A DNA stretch of 64,000 bases, from assembly GCA_015179125.1 (NCBI GenBank), contig WHVA01000013.1, positions 124,001-188,000 on the forward strand, given 5' to 3'. Source of the stretch: Gautieria morchelliformis. Lineage: Eukaryota; Basidiomycota; Agaricomycetes; Gomphales; Gomphaceae. This document shows positions 53,240-62,530 of this stretch, piece after piece (positions within the stretch are counted from its first letter, which is position 1; every line of letters begins with the position of its first letter). The translations under genes were made by a program, and so were the position numbers. The notes beneath the pieces are model-generated. The model was not told where the DNA came from. It ran no database searches and saw nothing but the letters and a program-made list of their open reading frames with translations.

Positions 53240-54300
53240 CCAGTTTGGTCTTTGCAATGAGCTCAGAAATGATGGGAAGGGGGTAGCGGTTCTTCACTGT
53301 CATGGCATTGAGCACACAATAATCCTGGACCAGTTGCAGCGAACCATCCTTCTTCTTGATGAAGAACACTGGACTGGCCATAGGCGATTTCAAGGGGCGA
53401 ATGCGGCCAGTGCGCAGGTTCTCCTGCAGGAATTTGTCCAGCTGCGACTGTTCACTGGGGGCAAGTGGGTAAACCTTGCATGCAGATGGCTTGGCTCCTG
53501 GCTTGAGCTCAATCACGTGGTCCCATGTCCTGCGTCCAGGAAGTAAATCAAAGGACTCTTTAGAAATGACATCCTCGAAGTCACGGAGGTACGGAGGGAT
53601 GTGTTCACTAATACACAATATTAACGCCTCAAAACCAATCTTGACATTGTGGTGGTTGCGATAATGGGTACAGGGACATTGGGCGTGGACACAGTTGCAA
53701 ACAGGTAGTCGCCTGGCTCAAGAAGGGGCTCAACATCACCTGTCTCATCTCCTTCTGTGTGTCCCTCTTCCTCTTCCACCATCTGAGGCAGGGGCCCATG
53801 CGGCATGCACATATCCTTGCTTCCTCCCTCCGCTCTTCCTGCAATGTCGCTCTGCAGGTGTGACACTGTGCAGGGCATCGACTCAGTGTCACCTCCTGCG
53901 TTCACCAGTTAACCTCTGGGTTGTGCTCCCAGAGCCATGGATAGCCGAGGATCATCTTGTGCTTCCCAAGGTTTGTAACAGCAAATACAGCACATTCGGA
54001 GTGGTCATGGAATCGCAGGATGACATCAACAACATTGCAAATTGCTCCACCCTCATTGGGGGTGCCATCAACATTGTACACAGGGGCAGGGAGTGTCAGC
54101 AATCGCATGGTTAACTTCTCAGTGGTGACAAATTCGCTGTCAATGAACAACCCAGTTGCACCACTGTCAAGGAGCACAGTCACTCTTTTGACCTCAGCTG
54201 TGTCTGTTGTCTGGATCTCTACATTGAGGTTCAGCAAATTTGGAGAGGGAACAGATGCAACCACGAAGTGCTTGGGAAGGGCTCGCTCCCAACACTTCAA
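53240..54300 (-). pseudogene. pol: GypB-2 pol fragment (protease to RT start)
   Basis: The minus strand encodes protease VLLDSGATGLFIDSEFV, NVVDVILRFHDHSECAVFAV, ILGYPWLWEHNPEVNW, and, after frame changes, ISEHIPPYLRDFEDVISKES and RT block MASPVFFIKKKDGSLQLVQD, ending at LPIISELIAK (about 53240). The rest of pol and the 3' LTR are missing. Confidence 0.87.
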
Positions 54301-54518
54301 TCATGGTGACGGAATTTTTAGAATGTTGTCGGTTGATGTGTCTTTATCGCCTGCTGCGTGTGACCTAGTTTCTGACACATGAATTGCATCATCAGTATCT
54401 GGGGCTATTTACAGGGCAGCAAAGTGATTGGACAGGGGAAGCGAGGGCACATCTCTCACTCACTGCACGACGCAAAATCCTCCACATCATCCTTCTCGAC
54501 CTCTCCCTCAGCAACATC

Positions 54519-55557
54519 TCACACATCTGCAGCGACCATCCAGTGCTCCAGCAGCTCCTCACGCTCATCAGCTGTCATGTAGTGGACATCATAGGCCTGG
54601 GAGCATTCTTGTGCGAAGTGTCCAACCTTCCCGCAGCACCGACAGGTGAGTGGCTGTGGGAATTGCTTTTTCGCAGTGTCCACATCCATCGGAGTGGGTC
54701 CAGAGGCAGTTGGGAATGGTGTGGGCACTGGTATTATCGCTAGCCTCGAAGGGAGTTGACTGGTGAACCTGGTATGTGATTCACCTGCCTTGCAAAAAGG
54801 TGGCGGTGGGGGAGGGCCACTGTTTGTCACCCTAGGTCCCTGGAACGCTTCGTTGGCTGCATGTGTGAGTGCAACTGTTCTCGCTGCTCCATACCATGCA
54901 AAAGGGTCGTCGACCTTTGGCCTGCCATCTAACATCAATGCAATGCGACTCTGGGTTGCAGGGTCGAGACCTCGACGGAACTTCATCACAATTGATTGCC
55001 CGTCTGTGTATTCAGCCTTCTCAACCAGCTCTTCAAACCCGTCGATATATTCGTTGACTGAACATTTTCCCTGATGGTACTGATGGGATTCCAGTTGATT
55101 CATCACGTCGGTGGCCGGGGTAGAACTGCTGGCGAAAATCCTCTACAAAATCCTGCCAGGTTGCATAGAGCGGTGTGCCTGGCTTTGCTTCATGAGTGAA
55201 TGCATGAGTGGCGAAAGTCGCAGCCCTTCCAGTTTTCATGAAGGACATTGCCCAAAGGATCTGCGACTTTTCATCTGGGAAGTCGCTTGCACACACACCC
55301 AGGTAGAGGCTGCATGACTGGATAAAGTTGCGACCATTCGTGCGGTCACCATCGTACTCGGAGGGCTTTGCTGGCTCCACTGTTCACTTTGAGGAGGTGC
55401 GAACACGACTAGGGAGTCCAGCCATCAGCCCAGTGGTCGTAGCCTGCAGGGTGTTCAACCTCATCTCCAGATCTTGTTTTTCCTGCCTCTCTCTCATCAA
55501 CTCTTGCTCTATCGTTGCCAAGCGGTCCAAAACTTCAGCAGCAGATGGCATGTCCAT
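54519..55557 (-). pseudogene. gag: GypB-2 gag
   Basis: ATG at 55557. The coding sequence is collinear with GypB-1 gag, including EYIDGFEELVEKAEYTDGQS and knuckle CRCCGKVGHFAQEC. A TGA at 55384-55386 stands where GypB-1 has CGA (49297-49299), a CpG to TpG change. A frameshift at about 55100 separates the halves. Confidence 0.87.
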
Positions 55558-55579
55558 GGTAAGTGATAAAGGGTGTCAG

Positions 55580-56061
55580 TGTAAGGGCAACCCTGGCTAG
55601 TTGTGGAGATCACACTACCACACAACTGACAAGGGGAAATCCAAAGTCTGTATAAATGAACAGAGCATACAAGAGAGGGGATTCTCACCTGACAAGGGGA
55701 AATCCAAAGAGAAAAGTCTAAGGACCCCCAATGTCAGCGAGCCCGTATTATACTACGCTGCGCAGCCAGGGACAACACTTGGCACCCGCCATCAACCCTG
55801 CACCTCCCTGACCCTTGATCGACCCTTGATGTCACCTATTACGCGAGTCGCTTGATTTCCGACACTGTTCCGAGGGTGGAACTCGGAAATTGGAGTGGAA
55901 CTCGGAAATTGGAGTGGAACTGGGAAGGCGAACAGAACTGGTGGAAGTTCTCCCAGAAGCGGAATCATTTCCGAGAGCGGAGGCGGAGATGGAATCGGAA
56001 TCGGAATCGGAATCGGAAGCGGAGTCGGAACTGGAAATGGAAAACAGGGTGTCCCCTGACA
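55580..56061 (-). repeat. GypA-2 3' LTR, also coding for the pol tail
   Basis: This is 482 bp. The pol reading frame enters the LTR at about 56061 and ends at 55832, so about 76 residues (a Ser/Asp-rich tail, with SDSDSDSDS from a GGAATC hexamer repeat) are encoded by U3. Confidence 0.93.
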
Positions 56062-59000
56062 TCACCCCCTCTCTAGCGTGCTGCGTCCTCGAAGCACGGG
56101 ACACGAGGGATTGAAATGCCAACGAGCGGATCCGGCGAGGGGCACCGGGATGTGTCCTATAGAACTCCCCGAGCTTGTCCGGGGCGGAAACATCTTGCTC
56201 CGGGACCCACGAATTCTCTTCGTACCCATACCCTTCCCATTTCACGAGGAATTGGAGTCGTCCTCGCACAAACCGGCTGTCCAGGATCCGTTCCACCACA
56301 TAGTGCTCCTCCCCATCTACAATCTCTGGCAGAGGTGGCGGATGAGCCTTCCGACCTGGAATTGGGTCCTCAAGCATAGGGAGTAACTTCACCACGTTGA
56401 AGACGGGGTGGAGGCGGGACATGGACATCGGAAGTCGCAGGCGGTATGCATTCCGTCCAACCCTCCGCGTCACTGTGAAGGGCCCAAGGTAGCGGTGGGC
56501 AAGCTTCTGTGAAGGGCGTGTGGTGCGGATGTCACTTGCATCTAGATACACCTTGTCTCCAACTTGGTACTCTGGGGCAGGAACCCGGCGTTGGTTGTAG
56601 TACCTCGCCATGTCATCCTTGGCCTTTGCAAGGGCCGACTTGGCTTCCGAAAGGGTGGAGTCCATGCGGTCTCGGAACTCATTGACCGTCTCGAGTCGGG
56701 ACTCAGCCTGGCGTGGTTCGAAGCCCATCCGCGGGTGTCGTCCGGAGTCGAGCATGAAGGGAGTCTGTTGTGTGGCGGAATGGACATGGTTGTTGTATTG
56801 GAATTCCGCCAGCGGAAGTAATTCATCCCAGTCGTCCTGCCTCTCATTGACAAAGAGGCGGAGATATTGCTCCAACTCCTGATTGACCCGTTCCGTCTGT
56901 CCGTCACCCTGCGGATGGTATGCCGTGGTGGTAGCTAGCTTTATGCCGAGCAGGCGGTAGAGCTCCCGAGTCAGTTCCGCGACAAACTGCGGACCTCGGT
57001 CGGAAACAACTTGCTTCGGGAGCCCATGTAACTTCCAGACATGGGCAAGGAACAGGCGGGCCGCTCCGAGGGCTGTGATCGTCGTGTGTGTCGGAATGAA
57101 GTGGGACACCTTGCTTACCGAATCCACGACGTTCATGATCGCGTCGTAGCCATGAGACTCTGGGAGTTCAACAATGAAGTCGACGCTGATGGTGTCCCAG
57201 CGGGATTCGGGAATCGGGAGCGGAACAAGTTCTCCGACGGGTGGATGTCGTTGCGCTTTGGTTCGGAGACAAAGATCACATGTCTTCACGTACTGTCCAA
57301 TGTAGCGGGACATCTGAGGCCACCAGTAATTCCGAGCCACTAACTCCAGCGTCTTCCACCTGCCAGCATGCCCAGCGACCCGTGTGTCATGGTGCTGGGA
57401 CACGATGCAGCGGCGGAGGTCCGCCCCATCTGGAACGTAGACCTTGCCTCTGAAGTGGAGCAGCCCATCCCGTTCCGACCATTCCGCTGCCCATACAGAC
57501 CATGAGTGCCCTTTCCGAAGTTCCTCCACTGCCTTCACCACCGACTCCTCCTTCTCTCCATTCCGGTACTGTCTCCGGATGTCCCAGAGCATTTCCGCTT
57601 CCGCTCCAACTGCAGTCACTCCTTCTAGGGCGCGGATTGCAAAGAGACTTGGGCGGAGCAGTGTCGTATCCGCATTGTCTCCGCTTCCGCTTCCATGATC
57701 CACACGGCGGGATAGGGCATCGGGCTTGCCCATGGTGCGGCCGGGGCGGTGGTGGAGCATGAAGTCAAACCGGGACAGGTGTAGGGACCACCGTGCTTGT
57801 CGTCGGTTCAACTTCTTAGACGTGCGGAAATACTCAAGGTTCTTGTGGTCTGTCCAGATCTCAAATGGGCATAGAGCACCCTCGAGGAAGTGTCGCCACT
57901 CCTCCAGCGCTCGGATGATTGCCAGCATCTCCTTGTCATGGATCTCGTAGTTCCGCTCGACCGGACTGAGACTCTTAGAGAAGAAGGCAATCGGATGCCA
58001 CCCCCCACCTTCTTCCGATGACTGTTGCGACAAGACCGCTCCGGTAGCTGCGTCGGAAGAATCCGCCTCGACTCGGTAAGGGCGAGAGTCGTCGGGAAAG
58101 ATCAGGACCGGGGCGGAAGTGATCAGCTCTTTGAGTTTGTCAAAGGAGGCCCGTTCCGGCTCTCCCCACCGCCATCCAACCTCCTTCTTGGTGAGGTCGA
58201 AGAGGGCACGGGCGTGGCAGGAGAAGTCCTTGATGAACCGCCGGTAGAAATTGACAAACCCAATGAAGGACTGGATTTCCTTCTTGTTCCGCGGCACCGG
58301 CCAATCCGACACACCGGAAACCTTGACGGGGTCCATTTCCACCTTTCCTTCTGACACAATCACCCCAAGATACTCTATCCGCGTCCGCTCAAATTCGCAC
58401 TTTTCCGGCTTGAGACACAGGTTGTACTCCCGGAGTCGTTCCAGCACTCTCCGCACGACTTCCCGATGTTCGGACATTGTTTTTGTGAAGATGAGGATGT
58501 CATCGAGGTAGACGCAGACAACCCCTTCTGCTATCATGTCACGGAAAATGTCATTCATCATTGTCTGGAACGTGGCAGGACTGTTGGTGAGGCCAAAGAA
58601 CATGACCTGTGGCTCAAAGAGTCCTCGGTTGGTGCGGAATGCGGCCTTCCACTCATCTCCCTCCCGGATCCGGACATTATTGAAGCCCCAGCGGACATCC
58701 AGCTTAGTGAAGTACTTCGCCCCGCGGAGTTGTGTGATCAATTCGGAAATGAGCGGAATGGGGTACCGGTTCTTGATTGTGATCGCATTCAAGGCCCGGT
58801 AATCCTGCACAAGTCTGAGCGAGCCGTCCTTCTTCTTGATGAAGAACACCGGAGATGCCATGGGTGACTTGGAGGGGCAGATCCTCCCTGTACGGAGATT
58901 TTCCGCAAGGAATGCATCGAGCTCTACCTGCTCCTTGGGTGACAGCGGGTAGACCTTGCAGTTGGTGGGCTTCGACCCAGGCTCCAACTCGATGGCATGG

Positions 59001-59977
59001 TCCCACAGTTTCCGCGGAGGCAGGGCATCAAACGACTCCTTGGAGAAGACGTCCTCAAACTCCCGCAGGTACTCCGGAATTTCCGCCTCCACTCTATCAT
59101 ACCTCTTAGAGGCTTCAGCAAGGCGTTGCGAAATATTTCCGGTGGCGCGGATGTGTTCCGCCTCCAGCGGAAGGTTTACGTACAGCAAGCGCTCCCCTTC
59201 CGTCAGAGCGTCTTCCGGGCCGAGTCGGATGACACCGGAATCGGAATCGGAATTGGAAGTGGGATCCGGGTCAAATTCCGCTTCCGAGTCTTCTTCTGCA
59301 AGCAGTGGATGGGGGCCGGAACGACATGTCTGTATGAGCCGTTCGGTCTTCCGCTGCTCCTGGCGCTCCTTCCGCACTTCTGACCGGCACATGTGACACT
59401 TGGCTGGACATCGACTCATCAGTACCTTCCGAGTCTGCCAATTGATCTCCGGGTTGTGCTCTTGAAGCCAGGTAAACCCAAGGATGATATCTTGCTTCCC
59501 CAGGCTGGTGACAGCGAAGGAAGTGCGTTCCGAGTGTCCATTGTAGCGGAGAATTGTGTCCACTATCTCCGTGATGGACCCTGCCTCATTGGGGCTTCCA
59601 TCCACATTGAACACCGGGATTGCACGTTGCAACTTCCGCGTCGTCAGTCGGTTCCGTTCCACATAGTCCCGGTCCATAAACTGACCAGTGGCCCCGCAAT
59701 CGACAAGGGCGGGTCCGGATTTGACTTCCGCCGTATCGGTCGTCTGGATCTCTACCTTAATGACTAGTGACTTGGGGCCAGGGGTGGCAGCAACGACATA
59801 GCGCTTCGGAAGGCGTCTCTCCCAAGGGCGGATGCGGGATAGACGGGGTGTCGGATTTGGCTTTTGTGTGACTTTATCCGGTGGGTCTGTATGAAGTGAG
59901 GGGAGTCGGGGCTTTTCATTCTCTACTTCAAGACAGGCAAACCGGTTATGTACAGGCAGCAGGGGCACACATCTCAC
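55832..59977 (-). CDS. pol: GypA-2 pol (PR-RT-RNase H-IN-chromodomain)
   Basis: About 1381 residues, in the -1 frame after gag. It is open upstream of 59977 without an ATG (the first displayed codon is GTG), so expression by -1 frameshifting from gag is likely. Domains: protease LVDCGATGQF (residues 91-100, Cys in the usual DSGA/DTGA position), RT KKKDGSLRLVQDYRALN (about 380) and VYLDDILIF (YLDD 490-493), RNase H (VEADSSDAATG, HDKEMLA, WTDHKNL, PDALSRR), and integrase zinc finger (HHDTRVAGH to CDLC, about 862-903) with D933 (SVDFI), D993 (VSDRG) and E1029 (QTER). The chromodomain is about 1222-1275 ([34 protein letters not shown]). The tail from about 1306 is encoded by the LTR. No disabling change seen. 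Confidence 0.95.
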   Translation of the reverse strand: MRCVPLLPVHNRFACLEVENEKPRLPSLHTDPPDKVTQKPNPTPRLSRIRPWERRLPKRYVVAATPGPKSLVIKVEIQTTDTAEVKSGPALVDCGATGQFMDRDYVERNRLTTRKLQRAIPVFNVDGSPNEAGSITEIVDTILRYNGHSERTSFAVTSLGKQDIILGFTWLQEHNPEINWQTRKVLMSRCPAKCHMCRSEVRKERQEQRKTERLIQTCRSGPHPLLAEEDSEAEFDPDPTSNSDSDSGVIRLGPEDALTEGERLLYVNLPLEAEHIRATGNISQRLAEASKRYDRVEAEIPEYLREFEDVFSKESFDALPPRKLWDHAIELEPGSKPTNCKVYPLSPKEQVELDAFLAENLRTGRICPSKSPMASPVFFIKKKDGSLRLVQDYRALNAITIKNRYPIPLISELITQLRGAKYFTKLDVRWGFNNVRIREGDEWKAAFRTNRGLFEPQVMFFGLTNSPATFQTMMNDIFRDMIAEGVVCVYLDDILIFTKTMSEHREVVRRVLERLREYNLCLKPEKCEFERTRIEYLGVIVSEGKVEMDPVKVSGVSDWPVPRNKKEIQSFIGFVNFYRRFIKDFSCHARALFDLTKKEVGWRWGEPERASFDKLKELITSAPVLIFPDDSRPYRVEADSSDAATGAVLSQQSSEEGGGWHPIAFFSKSLSPVERNYEIHDKEMLAIIRALEEWRHFLEGALCPFEIWTDHKNLEYFRTSKKLNRRQARWSLHLSRFDFMLHHRPGRTMGKPDALSRRVDHGSGSGDNADTTLLRPSLFAIRALEGVTAVGAEAEMLWDIRRQYRNGEKEESVVKAVEELRKGHSWSVWAAEWSERDGLLHFRGKVYVPDGADLRRCIVSQHHDTRVAGHAGRWKTLELVARNYWWPQMSRYIGQYVKTCDLCLRTKAQRHPPVGELVPLPIPESRWDTISVDFIVELPESHGYDAIMNVVDSVSKVSHFIPTHTTITALGAARLFLAHVWKLHGLPKQVVSDRGPQFVAELTRELYRLLGIKLATTTAYHPQGDGQTERVNQELEQYLRLFVNERQDDWDELLPLAEFQYNNHVHSATQQTPFMLDSGRHPRMGFEPRQAESRLETVNEFRDRMDSTLSEAKSALAKAKDDMARYYNQRRVPAPEYQVGDKVYLDASDIRTTRPSQKLAHRYLGPFTVTRRVGRNAYRLRLPMSMSRLHPVFNVVKLLPMLEDPIPGRKAHPPPLPEIVDGEEHYVVERILDSRFVRGRLQFLVKWEGYGYEENSWVPEQDVSAPDKLGEFYRTHPGAPRRIRSLAFQSLVSRASRTQHAREGVMSGDTLFSISSSDSASDSDSDSDSISASALGNDSASGRTSTSSVRLPSSTPISEFHSNFRVPPSEQCRKSSDSRNR

Positions 59978-61149
59978 CCGCTGCGCGTCACAAAATCCGA
60001 CGCATCTTCCGCTTCCGATGCGCCATGTTCCGCATTTCCGGAAACTCCTTCCGCAGTAGGCACTCCGCTTATGTCCGCAAGTGCGAGGAACTCTGGAAGG
60101 AGCTCGAGTTTCTCCTCTGTGGTCATAAGCCGGATGTCAAATGCTTGGGGGCACTCGCGGGCATAGTGGCCTGGTTGTTGACATCGGAAGCAGGTGATAG
60201 TTCCGCGGCCTTTTCCGCGCATGCGGTCAACATCCATCGGGGCAGGGCCACTCTTCGAGGGAGGAGGGCTATGGTTCCTAATAGGAGCGGGCGGAGCAAG
60301 CGTCGGAAATACTCTCCGCATGGGAATGAATGCGCTTCCGGGTTTTGGCACAGGTGGAGTAGGACGAGTGGAACTGCGCGTCATATTCCGGCTCGTCTCC
60401 ACGAAGGCCTCATTTGCTTCCCTGTTCCGGGACACCCTCTGTGCAGCTTGGTACCACCCTTCCGGGTCATCGAAGTCCGGAGCTCCATCCCCAAGCAGCG
60501 CAACTTGGTTCTGGAGTGTCGGATCGAGTCCTCGTCGGAATTTGATGACGATCGTCTTGTCGTCATCATACTCCGCAAGGTCGATGAGCTCCTGGAAGCG
60601 ATCGATATAGTCATCGACCGGATCCTTGGTCTGGTACCAGCTGGTCCCCTCGAGCTTCGTAAGGGCTGTGAGCTGCTCATTTTTTGGGCAGAACTGGTCG
60701 GAAAATGTTTTCTCGAAGGCGTCCCAGTCCCGGAAGTAGTTCCCCTTGCCCTTTGCTTCATGTCGGATCACCTTGTTTGCAAAACGGGCTGCGCGGTCCG
60801 ACTTGAAAAAGGACAATGCCCAGTGAATCCGAGCCTGGTCGTTCGGAAAGAGGTCTCCGACAATTGCGAAGTAGATGCTGCATGTGTTGAAGAATGCGCG
60901 TCCCTTCTCCCGATCTCCGTCAAAGTCCGCCGGAGTTGCGGGTTTGACCTTTGCTAACTTCGCGGACTTTCTCTCCTCCGCTAGTTCCGCTTTTCCGAAA
61001 TCCGGATCATCCAACATTTCATTTCCACCACCTTGTGGAATATCTAACTTAGCCAAAATCGCTTGTAAGGCTGTTTCAATCGCGTCGGTCTTCATCCGGT
61101 TCCGCGTCAATCCCTCCTCCATATTCCGAAGACGATCGTCCGGATCCAT
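59974..61149 (-). CDS. gag: GypA-2 gag
   Basis: The first ATG is at 61149 (MDPDDRLRNMEEG), about 391 residues. The same frame is open back into the LTR (61347) but without ATG. It has a short coiled coil, the capsid-like region (PADFDGDREKGRAFFNTCSI, DYIDRFQELIDLAEYDDD, IKFRRGLDP), a Pro-rich linker and one CCHC knuckle CFRCQQPGHYAREC near the C-terminus. The TGA overlaps the pol frame. Gag packages the element RNA. Confidence 0.93.
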   Translation of the reverse strand: MDPDDRLRNMEEGLTRNRMKTDAIETALQAILAKLDIPQGGGNEMLDDPDFGKAELAEERKSAKLAKVKPATPADFDGDREKGRAFFNTCSIYFAIVGDLFPNDQARIHWALSFFKSDRAARFANKVIRHEAKGKGNYFRDWDAFEKTFSDQFCPKNEQLTALTKLEGTSWYQTKDPVDDYIDRFQELIDLAEYDDDKTIVIKFRRGLDPTLQNQVALLGDGAPDFDDPEGWYQAAQRVSRNREANEAFVETSRNMTRSSTRPTPPVPKPGSAFIPMRRVFPTLAPPAPIRNHSPPPSKSGPAPMDVDRMRGKGRGTITCFRCQQPGHYARECPQAFDIRLMTTEEKLELLPEFLALADISGVPTAEGVSGNAEHGASEAEDASDFVTRSG

Positions 61150-61324
61150 GTCGGAAGGAGAAATGTGGGACGGGATTTCCGGGGTTGGGAGCTCGATGTA
61201 AGAAGAAGGGCTGTCGTACGCTGTGTGTGCGGAAGAGGTTGCGATCTCCGAGTCGCTGTCTCCGATTCCGAACGCACCTATGGCGGCTGCGACATGCAGT
61301 ACGACCGCCGGTCCTCTATGGGAG

Positions 61325-61334
61325 AGACTTTTCT
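61325..61334 (-). other. GypA-2 self-priming PBS
   Basis: Minus-strand AGAAAAGTCT sits two bases downstream of the 5' LTR end (61337). It pairs over 10 nt with AGACTTTTCT at 61467-61476, the predicted RNA 5' end. Confidence 0.65.
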
Positions 61335-61336
61335 GC

Positions 61337-61818
61337 TGTAAGGGCAACCCTGGCTAGTTGTGGAGATCACACTACCACACAACTGACAAGGGGAAATCCA
61401 AAGTCTGTATAAATGAACAGAGCATACAAGAGAGGGGATTCTCACCTGACAAGGGGAAATCCAAAGAGAAAAGTCTAAGGACCCCCAATGTCAGCGAGCC
61501 CGTATTATACTACGCTGCGCAGCCAGGGACAACACTTGGCACCCGCCATCAACCCTGCACCTCCCTGACCCTTGATCGACCCTTGATGTCACCTATTACG
61601 CAAGTCGCTTGATTTCCGACACTGTTCCGAGGGTGGAACTCGGAAATTGGAGTGGAACTCGGAAATTGGAGTGGAACTGGGAAGGCGAACAGAACTGGTG
61701 GAAGTTCTCCCAGAAGCGGAATCATTTCCGAGAGCGGAGGCGGAGATGGAATCGGAATCGGAATCGGAATCGGAAGCGGAGTCGGAACTGGAAATGGAAA
61801 ACAGGGTGTCCCCTGACA
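61337..61818 (-). repeat. GypA-2 5' LTR
   Basis: This is 482 bp, with TSD GTCAG at 61819-61823. It differs from the 3' LTR at one position in the middle. Confidence 0.95.
61467..61509 (-). promoter_or_regulatory. GypA-2 LTR promoter: TATA box and likely transcript start
   Basis: The minus strand has TATAATA at 61503-61509. About 30 nt downstream is AGACTTTTCT (61476-61467). The spacing suits RNA polymerase II initiation at this motif, which would place the PBS-complementary motif at the 5' end of the RNA. Confidence 0.55.
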
Positions 61819-61919
61819 GTCAGGGTATGAGAAAGGGTTGCTAAAATCACTGCTTTCAAAGGGTGTTCAATTCAAAGTCGGGTGATTTCGCAACCAGTTC
61901 TCTAGAGAGAGTTTTCTAC
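61819..61919 (-). other. GypB-2 5' leader, separated by GypA-2
   Basis: The reverse complement matches the GypB-1 leader (49005-49122): CTTTGAAAGCAGTGATTTTAG and AACCCTTTCTCATACCCTGAC. It includes the GypB-2 PBS (AGAAAACTCT on minus, 61908-61917). The TSD GTCAG links it to 55575-55579. Confidence 0.88.
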
Positions 61920-62525
61920 TATAAGGGCAACCTAGGCAGATGCTCTACACTCAAGCGGCAAACTGGCGAAGGGGGATCCAAAGAGAAAACTCTAAGGAAC
62001 CCCTTTGCCACCTAACTACGACTATAAGTAAGCTCGGGCATGCTAGCCCGATCACCGAATGCCCGAGTTACATAAGCAATCATGCCAGCGATAACAGGGC
62101 TGGACAGATAAGGAAGGAATGATGTCAGAAGTGGCCAGAACAGGAAAGGAAATAAAGGGAACACAAGACAGAAGGATGCCGAAGGCTAGGAGAAGCTCAG
62201 GGGCCACCAATAACACACTGTGATAATGTTCACGCCATGGTAATGCGCATGCAGCGATAATGCACATGGTGATAATGCACCATCAGCGATAATGGACATC
62301 ACAATAATGCACCTCGCGATAATGCACCTCATGATAATGCACCTTGCAATAATGCACCTTGCGATAATGCACCTGCGATAATGCACATCACAATAATGCA
62401 CCTCACAATAATGCACCCCAAAATAATGCACCTGCGATAATGCCCCGATAATGCACATCGCGATAATGCACCATGCGATAATGCATATCGTGATAAAGCA
62501 GTGTGTGATTGGGGTTCCCCTGACA
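61920..62525 (-). repeat. GypB-2 5' LTR with internal minisatellite
   Basis: This is 606 bp, TGTCAGGGGAACCCC to CCCTTATA on minus. Compared with GypB-1 (431 bp) it is enlarged by a minisatellite. The promoter-proximal CTTATAG and AGAGTTTTCT (61984-61993 on plus as AGAAAACTCT) are kept. The flank is CCCGC at 62526-62530. Confidence 0.87.
62225..62500. repeat. GATAATGCAC minisatellite in GypB-2 LTR
   Basis: About 16 imperfect units of 13-17 bp with the core GATAATGCAC, separated by short variable spacers (CTCGC, CATCA, CTTGC). GypB-1 has only two or three such units at the same place (48604-48650). Spacers are too short and units too degenerate for a CRISPR array. Confidence 0.88.
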
Positions 62526-62530
62526 CCCGC

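Larger units (their letters stand above)
55580..61818 (-). mobile_element. GypA-2: intact chromovirus-type gypsy element
   Basis: This is 6239 bp. The LTRs at 55580-56061 and 61337-61818 (482 bp each) differ at a single visible base (ACGCGAGTC against ACGCAAGTC). The TSD is GTCAG (55575-55579 and 61819-61823). Both gag and pol are open, with pol in the -1 frame relative to gag. It inserted in the 5' leader of GypB-2, splitting it. Near-identical LTRs and intact ORFs suggest a recent, possibly still mobile copy. Confidence 0.96.

Noticed and set aside
55832-56076. Plus-strand ORFs with Glu/Ser and Arg/Trp repeats in GypA LTRs
   Set aside because: They are shadows of the GGAATC hexamer repeat. 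The minus-strand pol tail is the continuous frame.
58025-59767. Plus-strand ORFs opposite GypA-2 pol
   Set aside because: The same antisense ORFs appear opposite GypA-1 pol, driven by codon composition. The minus-strand pol is intact with all catalytic motifs.
62225-62500. Possible CRISPR-like array
   Set aside because: Units are 13-17 bp, imperfect, with spacers of a few bases, inside a retrotransposon LTR of a eukaryote.
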